Below are positions 8,348 through 16,241 of a DNA stretch of 64,000 nucleotides, piece by piece (the first letter of the stretch is position 1; each line of letters opens with the position of its first letter). Below the pieces are notes generated by a model, which saw nothing but the letters and a program-made list of their open reading frames with translations, searched no databases and had not been told where the DNA came from. This DNA is from Umezawaea sp049997955 (lineage in GTDB: Bacteria > Actinomycetota > Actinomycetes > Mycobacteriales > Pseudonocardiaceae): NCBI GenBank assembly GCA_049997955.1, contig JAEBDY010000002.1, forward strand, positions 124,001 to 188,000. Reading direction: 5' to 3'. The translations under genes were made by a program, and so were the position numbers.

Positions 8348-9963
8348 GCCGCTCCCCAAGCCATAACGGGATCCGCGAGTACGGGTTGGCCGCTCGGTGT
8401 GAGCCGGACGACCTGGCTGCGGTGCCAGCGCACCTCGTCGCGCGCGGTGAAGTCCGTGCGCACGTGGCAACCGCGGGATTCGGTGCGTTCCGCCGCGGCG
8501 GCGATCAGCGCCCGCGCGGCCAGCGTGAGCGCCGCGTCCTCCACCAGCCGCCGGGTGTCCAGCACCCGGTCCACAGTGGACAGGTCGAGCACCGAGCCGA
8601 CGACCGCGAGGCCCTCCGCGTCGCGACCGATGGCCGCGTACCGGCTCATCACCCGTTGCAGCGAGTCGCGGTCGGCCACCGGCGCGGTCGGCAGCACGGG
8701 GTCGAGCGCGGCCTTCGGGTCGGCCAGCATCCCCAGCGCCAGGTCGGCCGCGATGGCCTCGGCGGCCCTCGTGCCGACGACCAGGCCCTCCAGCAAGCTG
8801 TTGGAGGCCAAGCGGTTCGCGCCGTGCAGGCCGGTCCTGGCCACCTCGCCCGCCGCGTACAGACCGGTGACCGCGGTGCGTCCGTCCACGTCGGCCACCA
8901 CGCCGCCGCAGGCGAAGTGCGCCGCCGGGGCGACCGGGATCGGGTCGTGCGCCGGGTCGATGCCCGCCGCGACGCAGGCCGCGTGGACCGTCGGGAACCG
9001 GGTCGCCATCGAGCCGAGACCGGTGGCGTCCAGGAACACGTGGTCGTCGATTCCGCCGGGCCCGCCCGCCATGTGCCGGGTGATCGCCGCCGCGACCACG
9101 TCGCGGGGAGCCAGGTCCTCCAGCGGGTGCACGCCCTTCATGACCCGCGCGCCGGTCGCGTCGACCAGCACCGCGCCCTCGCCGCGGACGGCCTCGGTGA
9201 CCAGCGGGCACCGGCCGCGCGCGCCGCGTCCGGTGTAGAGGACGGTCGGGTGGAACTGGACGAACTCGACGTCCGCCGCCATCGCGCCCGCCCGCATCGC
9301 CAGCGCCAGACCGTCGCCGGTCGCGACCTCGGGGTTGGACGTCGCCTGGTACAGCTGGCCGAGCCCGCCACTGGCGAGCAGCACGGCGGGCGCGCCGATC
9401 GCGCCGGGCACGCCGTTGCCGTCGAGCACCAGCAGTCCGCACACGACGCCGAGCGGCGTGCGCAGGGCGTCGACCGCGACGTGCTGCTCCAGCACGGGAA
9501 GCCGACCGTCGGCCGTGGCGGCGAGCAGCGCCCGTTCCACCTCGGCGCCGGTCGCGTCGCCTCCGGAGTGCACCACGCGGAACGCCGTGTGGCCGCCTTC
9601 GCGGGTGCGGGCCAGGTGGCCGTCCGGCTTGGCGTCGAAGACCGCGCCGCGCTCGCGCAGCCGTTCCACCGCCGCCGGCCCGCCGGAGATGACCGCCGTG
9701 ACGGCGTCCTCGTCGCACAGTCCCGCGCCCGCGACGAGCGTGTCGCCGATGTGCGCGCCGACCGTGTCGCCTTCGTCGTGCTCACCGGGCAGCACGACGG
9801 CGACGCCGCCCTGCGCCCAGCGCGTGTTGCCGTCCGGACCGCTGGCCTTCGTGACGACGAGGACCCGCAGGCCCAGCTCGTGGGCGCGCAGCGCGGCCGT
9901 CAGGCCCGCCACCCCCGTGCCGACCACGACGAGGTCGGCACGGGCCTCCCATCTCGGCCTCAC
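8344..9963 (-). CDS. nadB: L-aspartate oxidase
   Basis: FAD enzyme oxidising L-aspartate to iminoaspartate, first step of de novo NAD synthesis. The 539-residue product begins with a Rossmann FAD motif (DLVVVGTGVAGLTAALRA, about residues 8-25) and carries the succinate dehydrogenase/fumarate reductase flavoprotein signature, e.g. TRWAQGGVAVVL, EFVQFHPTVLY, ACGGVVADVDGRT and GLHGANRLASNSLLEG. GTG start at 9963 overlaps the nadA stop (GTGA). A longer in-frame reading to the right is antisense to nadA and is rejected. Second gene of nadABC. Confidence 0.97.
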   Translation of the reverse strand: MRPRWEARADLVVVGTGVAGLTAALRAHELGLRVLVVTKASGPDGNTRWAQGGVAVVLPGEHDEGDTVGAHIGDTLVAGAGLCDEDAVTAVISGGPAAVERLRERGAVFDAKPDGHLARTREGGHTAFRVVHSGGDATGAEVERALLAATADGRLPVLEQHVAVDALRTPLGVVCGLLVLDGNGVPGAIGAPAVLLASGGLGQLYQATSNPEVATGDGLALAMRAGAMAADVEFVQFHPTVLYTGRGARGRCPLVTEAVRGEGAVLVDATGARVMKGVHPLEDLAPRDVVAAAITRHMAGGPGGIDDHVFLDATGLGSMATRFPTVHAACVAAGIDPAHDPIPVAPAAHFACGGVVADVDGRTAVTGLYAAGEVARTGLHGANRLASNSLLEGLVVGTRAAEAIAADLALGMLADPKAALDPVLPTAPVADRDSLQRVMSRYAAIGRDAEGLAVVGSVLDLSTVDRVLDTRRLVEDAALTLAARALIAAAAERTESRGCHVRTDFTARDEVRWHRSQVVRLTPSGQPVLADPVMAWGAA

Positions 9964-10979
9964 TCGCCGCCGCCGGGCTTGCCGATCTCGATCATCCGCT
10001 GCACCGACGCCTGCGCGCGCTTCGCGATCTCCAGGTCGACGTGCACCTCGTCCTTGTTCTCGCGCAGGCACCGCAGCAGCGCGGTCGGCGTGATCATCTT
10101 CATGTACTTGCACGACGCCCGGTCGTTCACCGCGCGGAAGTCGATGTCCGGCGCGGCCTTGCGGAGCTGGTGCAGCATCCCGACCTCGGTCGCCACGAGC
10201 ACCGACTTCGCCGAGGTGCCGCGCGCGGCGGTGATCATGTCGCCGGTCGAGAGGATGCGGACCTGGTTCGCGGGCACGATGCCCTCGCCCGCGAGGTACA
10301 GCGCCGACGTGGCGCAGCCGCACTCCGGGTGGATGAACAGGTCGGCCTCGGGGTTCTCGGCCGCGCGCACAGCCAGCTCCGGCCCGTTGATGCCCGCGTG
10401 CACGTGGCACTCGCCCGCCCAGATGTGCAGGTTCTCGCGACCGGTCTCGCGCTTCACGTGCGCGCCGAGGAACTGGTCCGGCAGGAACAGCACCTCGCGA
10501 TCGGCCGGAATGGACGCCACCACGTCGACCGCGTTCGACGACGTGCAGCAGATGTCCGTCTCCGCCTTCACCTCGGCGGTCGTGTTCACGTACGACACGA
10601 CCACCGCGCCGGGGTGCTCGGCCTTCCACTCGCGCAGCTGGTCGCCGGTGATCGAGTCGGCCAGCGAGCAGCCCGCCCGCTCGTCCGGGATCAGCACGGT
10701 CTTCTCCGGCGCCAGGATCTTCGCCGTCTCGGCCATGAAGTGGACGCCGCAGAAGATGATCGTGGAGGCGTCGCTGGCGGCCGCGATCCGGCTCAGCGCC
10801 AGCGAGTCGCCCGTGTGGTGCGCGATGTCCTGGATCTCGGGCAGCTGGTAGTTGTGGGCGAGGATGACCGCGTCGCGCTGACGTGCGAGTTCGAGCACCT
10901 CCGCGCGCCAGGACGCGTCGGCCTCGATGCCGTCGTACGCGCCGTCAGAGGTTCGCTCCACATATGCGGTAGCGACCAT
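9960..10979 (-). CDS. nadA: Quinolinate synthase
   Basis: [4Fe-4S] enzyme condensing iminoaspartate with dihydroxyacetone phosphate to quinolinate. The 339-residue product has the three conserved cysteine regions expected for the cluster: IIFCGVHFMAET, DICCTSSNA and HPECGCATS. It starts at ATG 10979 with a strong AGGAGG six bases upstream. First gene of nadABC. The leader (about 49 nt) begins inside or next to the NrtR-type palindrome, so binding there would block transcription at its start. Confidence 0.97.
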   Translation of the reverse strand: MVATAYVERTSDGAYDGIEADASWRAEVLELARQRDAVILAHNYQLPEIQDIAHHTGDSLALSRIAAASDASTIIFCGVHFMAETAKILAPEKTVLIPDERAGCSLADSITGDQLREWKAEHPGAVVVSYVNTTAEVKAETDICCTSSNAVDVVASIPADREVLFLPDQFLGAHVKRETGRENLHIWAGECHVHAGINGPELAVRAAENPEADLFIHPECGCATSALYLAGEGIVPANQVRILSTGDMITAARGTSAKSVLVATEVGMLHQLRKAAPDIDFRAVNDRASCKYMKMITPTALLRCLRENKDEVHVDLEIAKRAQASVQRMIEIGKPGGGE

Positions 10980-11004
10980 GGGGTCCTCCTCGCAACTCTC
11001 CGAG

Positions 11005-11027
11005 GTTTTCGCCTTTGGGTCGAAAAC
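11005..11027. promoter_or_regulatory. Probable NrtR operator between nadA and nrtR
   Basis: Inverted repeat with 7-bp perfect arms GTTTTCG (11005-11011) and CGAAAAC (11021-11027); one further symmetric pair lies inside. It sits between the divergent nadA and nrtR starts, immediately downstream of the predicted nadA transcription start and over the -35 region of the nrtR promoter, so one dimer could repress both. NrtR regulators are known to bind palindromes in front of NAD genes; the assignment of this site is inference from position and symmetry. Confidence 0.65.
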
Positions 11028-11034
11028 TTGGCCG

Positions 11035-11048
11035 ATACTATCAGCCCG
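11035..11048. promoter_or_regulatory. Overlapping divergent -10 elements for nadA and nrtR
   Basis: The sequence GATACTATC reads as TACTAT on the plus strand (11036-11041) and TAGTAT on the minus strand (11040-11035). The plus-strand element ends 6 nt before the nrtR GTG at 11048, which predicts a leaderless nrtR message. The minus-strand element places the nadA start near 11028, just at the edge of the operator. No good -35 is seen for either. Confidence 0.5.
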
Positions 11049-11752
11049 TGGGTCTCGCGGGACATGAGGTGTTGGCCGCAGTACTCCAGGTGAGAGCCGG
11101 ATCACTCCAGGTCATGCTCTGGCAACGCGCACGGGAACCGCACGCTCACCGCTGGTCACTCCCCGGCGGCGCGCTCGGCGACCGGGAGGACATCGAGGCG
11201 TCCATCCGCAGGCAACTGGCGGAGAAGGTGGACGTCAGGCAGCTCTCCCACGTGGAACAGCTGTCGGTCTTCAGCGCCCCCGACCGGGTCCCCGGCCCGC
11301 GCGTCGTGGCCACCGCGTTCCTCGGGCTGGTCCCCTCGGACATAGACCCGGTGGTCCCTACCGACACCGGGTGGTTCCAGGTCGACGACCTGCCCGTCAC
11401 CGCGTTCGACCACCGGGCGATCATCCACAAGGCACGGCAGCGCCTGGGGTCGAAGCTCTCGTACACGAACCTCGGTTTCGCCTTGGCCCCACCGGATTTC
11501 ACCATCTCCGCGCTGCGCGAGCTGTACTCGGCGGCACTGGGCTACCGCGTCTCCGCGACGAACCTGCAACGGGTGCTCTCCCGACGTGGCCTGCTGGAAC
11601 CAACGGGCGACACGAGCCCCCCAGGCCCCACCGGCGGCAGACCGGCCGCCCTTTTCCGTTTCAGCGCAAGGGGAATACTGGTGACCGACCAGTTCGCCGT
11701 GCTGCGCCCCCCGTCGACCGGCCGTCCGGCGGGCACGACCGCCACGTCGTAA
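11048..11752 (+). CDS. nrtR: NrtR-type repressor of NAD synthesis (Nudix-like sensor plus winged helix)
   Basis: Transcriptional regulator built from an N-terminal Nudix fold (residues ~1-135) and a C-terminal winged helix-turn-helix (from about residue 145, ISALRELYSAALGYRVSATNLQRVLSRRGLLEP). In known NrtR proteins the Nudix domain senses ADP-ribose or NAD metabolites and no longer hydrolyses them. Here the Nudix box is degenerate: GALGDREDIEASIRRQ then LAEKV, with the REUXEE core read as RQLAEK, consistent with a sensor. 234 residues from the GTG at 11048. The gene is divergent from nadABC across a shared palindrome, which strongly supports the role; M. tuberculosis Rv1593c occupies the same position. 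Confidence 0.9.
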   Translation: MGLAGHEVLAAVLQVRAGSLQVMLWQRAREPHAHRWSLPGGALGDREDIEASIRRQLAEKVDVRQLSHVEQLSVFSAPDRVPGPRVVATAFLGLVPSDIDPVVPTDTGWFQVDDLPVTAFDHRAIIHKARQRLGSKLSYTNLGFALAPPDFTISALRELYSAALGYRVSATNLQRVLSRRGLLEPTGDTSPPGPTGGRPAALFRFSARGILVTDQFAVLRPPSTGRPAGTTATS

Positions 11753-11761
11753 CGTGGCGGT

Positions 11762-12442
11762 GTGACCGAGACGCTCCCCCTCTTCCCGCTGGGCACCGTT
11801 CTGCTGCCCGGAGCGTCCCTGCCGCTGCACATCTTCGAACCCAGGTACCGCCAGCTGACGGTCGACCTGGTCACCGGCGTCCTGCCGGACCGCCAGTTCG
11901 GCGTCATCTCCATCCGCGAGGGCTGGGCCATGGGCACCGACAACGTCGCTTCGCTGCGCGACGTCGGCTGCTCAGCCCTGCTGCGCGAGGCCCGCAGGCT
12001 CAACGACGGCAGGTTCGACATCGTCACCAGGGGCGAACAACGCTTCCGCCTCCTCTCGGTGGACCACACAGCGGCCCCGTACCTGGTCGGCGAGGTGGAA
12101 TGGCTACCGGACACCCCCACCCCGCAACCGGTGGCCGAGGTCCTTCCCCTGATGGCAGACTCGGCGAGAGCGGCCCACCAGCGCTACTGCGCGGCGGCCT
12201 GGCACCAGGAAGACTGGTCCCCACCACCAGCGGAAACCACCCACGACCTCCTGTCGTACCTGCTGGCGGGAGACTGCCTGCTGGCCCTGGAAGACCGCCA
12301 ACACCTGCTTGAGGAAACCTCACCAGCACGCCGCCTGCGCCTGGTGCGCAGAATGCTCCACCGCGAGGCCGGAATCCTCGACGCCCTGCACGCCGTACCA
12401 GTACCGCTGGCCGAGTTCGGCCACGTCCCGCACCCGAACTGA
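11762..12442 (+). CDS. LON peptidase substrate-binding domain protein
   Basis: A 226-residue stand-alone LON N-terminal (substrate-binding) domain, opening with the typical LPLFPLGTVLLPGASLPLHIFEPRYR and continuing through FGVISIREG. It lacks the AAA+ and serine protease domains of Lon, so it is not a protease by itself; such proteins are widespread in actinobacteria and their role is unproven. GTG start at 11762, ten bases after the nrtR stop, so probably co-transcribed with nrtR; a GTGGCGG stretch could serve as a weak ribosome site. The carboxy-terminal half is a helical region (ARRLRLVRRMLHREAG). Confidence 0.9.
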   Translation: MTETLPLFPLGTVLLPGASLPLHIFEPRYRQLTVDLVTGVLPDRQFGVISIREGWAMGTDNVASLRDVGCSALLREARRLNDGRFDIVTRGEQRFRLLSVDHTAAPYLVGEVEWLPDTPTPQPVAEVLPLMADSARAAHQRYCAAAWHQEDWSPPPAETTHDLLSYLLAGDCLLALEDRQHLLEETSPARRLRLVRRMLHREAGILDALHAVPVPLAEFGHVPHPN

Positions 12443-12669
12443 CCGCCCTCCGCAGACCAAGCGTTTGCGGGGGAGGAGGGTTGGGCACGAGCCGGGGGGC
12501 GGCAGGCCGGCAGAGCGACCCAGACCAGCCAAGCAGGGTCCGAGGCAGCAGGCCAGGCAGAGCGGTCCAGACCGGCCGAGCAGGGCCGAGGATTTCGAGC
12601 CGGGACGCACTCCAACTCGGGCTCGAACTCAAGATCGACATGGGTCGGGCCTGGTTTCCGACAGCGGCC
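12443..12669. other. Intergenic region without recognised genes
   Basis: GC-rich stretch after the LON-domain gene. Short repeats of the form GGCAGGCC[A/G]G and CCAGACC[A/G]GCC[A/G]AGCAGGG are present, and the base composition in all frames does not look coding. No terminator with a T-run was found. Confidence 0.5.
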
Positions 12670-12808
12670 GCACGCAACCCAAGCGGCATCCAGACCCCCT
12701 CCGCCACCCCGATCCCCAGCGCCCTCATGGCCGTCCGCTACGGGTCAAGGCATCTTTCCCGCCTTGACGCGGCGCGGACGGCCATGGAGACAATCGCGCG
12801 AACGGGGT
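12670..12808 (+). repeat. Dispersed hairpin element, copy 1
   Basis: About 139 bp closely related to a second copy at 37018-37155, in the same orientation. Shared landmarks in order: CACGCAACC, TCCAGACCCC, CGATCC, AGCGCCCTCAT, a hairpin, CAATCG, and CGCGA-CGGGG. Outer stem: 13 perfect pairs, 12726-12738 with 12774-12786 (CATGGCCGTCCGC). Then a 5x5 internal loop, an inner 8-bp stem GTCAAGGC (12744-12751) with GCCTTGAC (12761-12768), and loop ATCTTTCCC. The segment 12744-12768 differs from copy 2 at one base of 25. It lies between the LON-domain gene and the MFS gene and contains no credible ORF. Confidence 0.8.
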
Positions 12809-12945
12809 GACCACGCCCCCGCACACGGCCATGCACGCTGCAGAGCTGACGCAGAGCCGCCAAAGAACACCGCCGGACCTCAAACAGCACCAGAGACCAA
12901 CCCAGCCCGCCAAAACCCACCCCAAACATTCCCCCAATTGCCCCA

Positions 12946-12975
12946 TTGCCGGATTGTTCAACAATCCCCTACCGT
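12946..12975 (+). promoter_or_regulatory. Promoter of the MFS/DUF1445 operon with a palindromic operator in its spacer
   Basis: TTGCCG (12946-12951) and TACCGT (12970-12975) are 18 bp apart. The spacer holds a perfect 15-bp inverted repeat, GATTGTT-C-AACAATC (12952-12966), of the ATTGTTnAACAAT type commonly bound by GntR/FCD-family regulators. A repressor bound there would occlude RNA polymerase. No GntR gene is in the window, so the partner is unknown. Confidence 0.6.
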
Positions 12976-13017
12976 GTGAACCACCACACACCGCTCACCA
13001 CCCACTGCGAGGTGCCC

Positions 13018-14262
13018 ATGAGCACTACACCCATCACCCAAACCCCCGATGGCTGGTTCCGGTCCCTCGGCCAACGCGGCAAGCGCGCCTTCATCGGCGC
13101 CTTCGGCGGCTACGGCCTCGACTCGTACGACTACTGGGTCCTCCCCCTGAGCCTGGTGGCGATCACGTCGTTCTTCGGCATCTCAAAGGGCCAGGCGGGG
13201 TTGCTCAACACGGCCACCCTGGTCCTCTCCGCGCTGGGCGGTGCGGCGGCCGGTGTCCTGGCCGACCGGGTGGGGCGGGTGAAGACGCTGCTGATCACGG
13301 TCATCACCTACGCCGTGTTCACGGTCCTCTGCGGTTTCGCGACGAGCTACGAGATGCTCCTGGTGTTCCGCGGCCTGCAAGGGCTGGGTTTCGGCGGTGA
13401 GTGGGCCGCGGGGGCGATCCTCGTGGCCGAGTACTCGAAGCCCGAGTACCGCGGTCGGGCGGTGGCGTTCATCCAGAGCGCGTGGGCCGTCGGCTGGGGG
13501 CTGGCGGTGGTGGTCTACACGTTCGTGTTCTCGTTCGTGGGCCCGGACATGGCGTGGCGCATCATGTTCTGGACCGGCGCACTGCCCGCGGTCCTGGTCC
13601 TCTACATCCGCCGCTCGGTGCAGGACGCGCCGGGAACGGTGGAGCAGCGGGAGAAGAGCACCCGCAACTTCTCCGCGATCTTCAAGGGCGGGCTGGGTCG
13701 GACGACGTTCTTCGCGGCCCTGCTGGCCACCGGCGTCCAGGGCGGCTACTACACCCTCGCGACCTGGCTGCCGACGTTCCTGAAGACCGAGCGCGGGCTG
13801 TCGGTCATCAACACCACGGGCTACTACGCGTTCCTGATCTCCGGCGCGTTCATCGGGTACGTCTGCGGCGGCTTCATCACGGACCGCTTGGGGCGCAAGA
13901 AGACCTTCGCGCTCTTCGCCGTCTTGTCCGCGATCTTGATCATGCTCTACACGCAGATCCCCGCCGGGGCCAACACGGTCGTGCTGTTCCTCGGCTTCCC
14001 GCTGGGGTTCTGCGCGTCGGCGATCTTCAGCGGCTTCGGCTCCTTCCTGGCCGAGCTGTACCCGACGGACGTGCGCGGCACCGGCCAGGGCTTCACCTAC
14101 AACTTCGGCCGGGCGGTGGGCGCCCTCTTCCCGGCGGGCGTGGGCTTCATGGCCGACAGCATGGGCGTGGGTGGTGCGATGGTGTTCGGAGCGGCCGCGT
14201 ACGGCATCGCGGTCGTGGCCCTGCTCGGACTGCCGGAAACGCTGGGACGGGAGCTGACGTGA
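13018..14262 (+). CDS. MFS transporter (aromatic acid/sialate:H+ symporter-like)
   Basis: A 414-residue inner-membrane carrier with about 12 predicted membrane segments. Both major-facilitator loop motifs are present: GVLADRVGRVKTLL between helices 2 and 3 and GGFITDRLGRKKTF between helices 8 and 9; GLGFGGEWAAGAILVAEY in helix 4-5 resembles PcaK/MhpT/NanT-like organic-acid carriers. The ATG at 13018 has GCGAGG upstream. It overlaps the hydro-lyase gene by GTGA, so uptake is coupled to that enzyme; a hydroxy-acid or amino-acid-derived substrate is plausible but unproven. Probably controlled by the palindrome in its promoter. Confidence 0.9.
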   Translation: MSTTPITQTPDGWFRSLGQRGKRAFIGAFGGYGLDSYDYWVLPLSLVAITSFFGISKGQAGLLNTATLVLSALGGAAAGVLADRVGRVKTLLITVITYAVFTVLCGFATSYEMLLVFRGLQGLGFGGEWAAGAILVAEYSKPEYRGRAVAFIQSAWAVGWGLAVVVYTFVFSFVGPDMAWRIMFWTGALPAVLVLYIRRSVQDAPGTVEQREKSTRNFSAIFKGGLGRTTFFAALLATGVQGGYYTLATWLPTFLKTERGLSVINTTGYYAFLISGAFIGYVCGGFITDRLGRKKTFALFAVLSAILIMLYTQIPAGANTVVLFLGFPLGFCASAIFSGFGSFLAELYPTDVRGTGQGFTYNFGRAVGALFPAGVGFMADSMGVGGAMVFGAAAYGIAVVALLGLPETLGRELT

Positions 14263-15014
14263 CACCGGAAGAGGTCAGGGCCCGCGCGAGCGGGCCCACC
14301 TCGGGACTGGCGGTCGGGTTCGCCCAGGCGAACCTGATCGCGGTGCCGGCGGACTGGGCGTACGACGTCCTGCTGTTCGCCCAGCGCAATCCCAAGCCGT
14401 GCCCGGTGCTCGACGTGACGGAACCGGGCGGCCACCGCACGATCCTGGCGCCCGCCGCCGACCTGCGCAGCGACATCCCGCGCTACCGCGTCTGGCGGGA
14501 CGGCGAGTTGACCGCCGAGCCGACCGACGCGACCCCGTTCTGGCGCGACGACCTGGTGTCGTTCCTCATCGGCTGCAGCTTCACCTTCGAGGGCGCGCTG
14601 GCCGAGGCGGGCGTGCCGCTGCGGCACGTCGACCAGAACCGCAACGTGCCGATGTTCGTGACGAACCGCGCCTGCCGTCCGGCGGGCCGGATGCACGGGC
14701 CGATGGTCGTGTCGATGCGCTGGATCCCCGAACACCTGGTGGAGGCGGCGAAGCGGATCAGCGGCCTGATGCCCGCCGTGCACGGATCTCCGGTTCACGT
14801 GGGCGAACCGGCGGAACTGGGCATCGACGATCCGTCCACTCCGGACTTCGGCGACCCGGTCGACCCCGAGGAAGGGGACGTTCCGGTCTTCTGGGCGTGC
14901 GGCGTGACACCCCAATCCGCCCTCGTGGCCTCAAAACCACCGTTCGCGATCACTCACGCGCCCGGCCACATGTTCGTGACCGACGTGCCGGACTCCGACT
15001 ACCGGGTGGGCTGA
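14259..15014 (+). CDS. DUF1445 (YcsI-type) putative hydro-lyase
   Basis: The 251-residue product has full family length and recognisable DUF1445 segments: GFAQANLIAVPADWAYDVLLFAQRNPKPCPVLDV, DDLVSFLIGCSFTFEGAL, DQNRNVPMF, and a C-terminal ITHAPGHMFVTD. Family members include the mammalian D-glutamate cyclase domain, and YcsI sits with 5-oxoproline genes in Bacillus, so an activity on D-glutamate or 5-oxoproline is possible; this is inference. GTG start overlaps the transporter stop (GTGA), so the two proteins are made together, presumably import followed by conversion. Confidence 0.88.
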   Translation: MTPEEVRARASGPTSGLAVGFAQANLIAVPADWAYDVLLFAQRNPKPCPVLDVTEPGGHRTILAPAADLRSDIPRYRVWRDGELTAEPTDATPFWRDDLVSFLIGCSFTFEGALAEAGVPLRHVDQNRNVPMFVTNRACRPAGRMHGPMVVSMRWIPEHLVEAAKRISGLMPAVHGSPVHVGEPAELGIDDPSTPDFGDPVDPEEGDVPVFWACGVTPQSALVASKPPFAITHAPGHMFVTDVPDSDYRVG

Positions 15015-15113
15015 GACCGTCCGGTACCGACCGGTCCGGAGCCTCGCTCGCCTGCGCGGGGTGGTGGCGAGGCCGCTTGGCTGCACGCCTTCCTGGACGC
15101 TCGGGTGTGGGCG

Positions 15114-15242
15114 ATGAAGGAGGAAGAGGCGCGCTCGGACACTTCGCGGGTTGACACGGCCCAGTGGGTGTTCCTGAACGCGGGGAACTTCGACCTGAAC
15201 ACGCCGTTGAAGTGGAAGGTGCACGAGGGGACAGCTTTGTGA
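15114..15242 (+). CDS. Short ORF, possibly the remnant of a larger gene
   Basis: A 42-codon frame (MKEEEARSDTSRVDTAQW...) ending at TGA 15240. The same frame stays open upstream to about 15018 and reads protein-like from EAAWLHAFLDARVWAMKEEEA onward, but without a start codon next to a ribosome site, although GGAGG occurs within it. I do not recognise a family. It could be the 3' end of a decayed gene left between two operons. Weak support. Confidence 0.25.
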   Translation: MKEEEARSDTSRVDTAQWVFLNAGNFDLNTPLKWKVHEGTAL

Positions 15243-15406
15243 TCAGTTCCTGATTTTGGGCTTGGCCCCTCGGGCTTGCCGGCGTGCTTTCGTTTGCTGC
15301 CGAGTTTGGGGCGGGACGGGTCCGTGGCGCAGCGTTGGTGCGCGCCTTGCGGCTACCAGGCTTGAGGGCTGGGGCTGGTCAACGCGAGCGGTTCAACCCA
15401 AGTGGT

Positions 15407-16006
15407 CTAACCGAGGCGGCGGCCCAGGTCGTCCATGCCGTTCCACGCTGCCAGGCAGCCGTAGGCCAGGGCTGTGGCCAGGGGCCAGGCGACTACTCCC
15501 CACCAGGTTTCCAGGACCGGGGCGGTCATGATGGTGTCGCCGATGTTCAGCTGGCCGGTGGCCGCGTAGTGGTCCGCTGCCATGCCCACGCCGGTTTTCT
15601 GGCCGAGGTAGGCGGCCAGTGCCGAGCCGAGCACCGCTGCGAGCATGACCACCGGGCCTCGGCGTTCGCGTAGCAGCCACACCGCGATGCCGGTGAGCAA
15701 GCCCGCTCCCAGGCCCATCATCACGAAGATCATCAAGGCGTCCAGGGCGTGGTAGCTCTCGCCGCCGACCGAGATCAGTTGGCCACCGTCCTGCACGACC
15801 TTGTTCTGGCCCGGTGCCAGGCGGGACCACAGCCAGCCCAGCGGAAGGGCGAAGACGGACATGGCACCGAGCAGGCAGGCGGCTGGGAGGAGGTCGCGCT
15901 TCACCACGACCCGTGGGCGTGGGGGGTGGAATTCGAACACCCACTGGGGCAGGACTGGCTGGACGCGGAGCGGGACCGCCCTGTCGTCCACCGGTTGTTC
16001 CGCCAC
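15407..16006 (-). CDS. DUF2567 membrane protein
   Basis: A 199-residue integral membrane protein with four predicted helices (around residues 40-60, 90-110, 118-138 and 165-185) after a proline-rich cytoplasmic N-terminus. Family membership is supported by the overall pattern and by position: in M. tuberculosis the DUF2567 gene Rv1591 also follows bioB and the small Rv1590. Function unknown. GTG at 16006 with AGGAGG upstream; it is separated from bsaP by 37 bp on the same strand and is probably co-transcribed with the biotin genes. Confidence 0.8.
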   Translation of the reverse strand: MAEQPVDDRAVPLRVQPVLPQWVFEFHPPRPRVVVKRDLLPAACLLGAMSVFALPLGWLWSRLAPGQNKVVQDGGQLISVGGESYHALDALMIFVMMGLGAGLLTGIAVWLLRERRGPVVMLAAVLGSALAAYLGQKTGVGMAADHYAATGQLNIGDTIMTAPVLETWWGVVAWPLATALAYGCLAAWNGMDDLGRRLG

Positions 16007-16043
16007 CCGCGACCTCCTCGTGCGCCCGAAGCTCGGTGCGAGG

Positions 16044-16241
16044 TTACCGCGACTCGGTGATCTCGCCGTGGCGACTGCACCTGGCCGTCCACCCCGCCGG
16101 GGTCACCTGGACGACCATGCGCCTGGCGCACTGCGCGCAGTAGCGCGGCGGGTCGATCACGGTCAGGCGCTTGGCGCACGCCTCGTGGTCGCCTTCCGCG
16201 TCCTTGCCGCAGTAGGAGCAGTACGCCACGTCCACCTTCAC
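16044..16241 (-). CDS. bsaP: Biotin synthase auxiliary protein
   Basis: A 65-residue cysteine-rich protein (C8, C11, C22, C38, C41, C55) with two CxxC pairs, YCSYCG and YCAQC. Its length, cysteine pattern and place directly after bioB match BsaP, the small actinobacterial protein reported to be needed for BioB activity, presumably through iron-sulfur handling. The GTG start overlaps the bioB stop (GTGA), giving strict co-translation with its partner. Family assignment is from motif and synteny (Rv1590). Confidence 0.88.
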   Translation of the reverse strand: MKVDVAYCSYCGKDAEGDHEACAKRLTVIDPPRYCAQCARRMVVQVTPAGWTARCSRHGEITESR

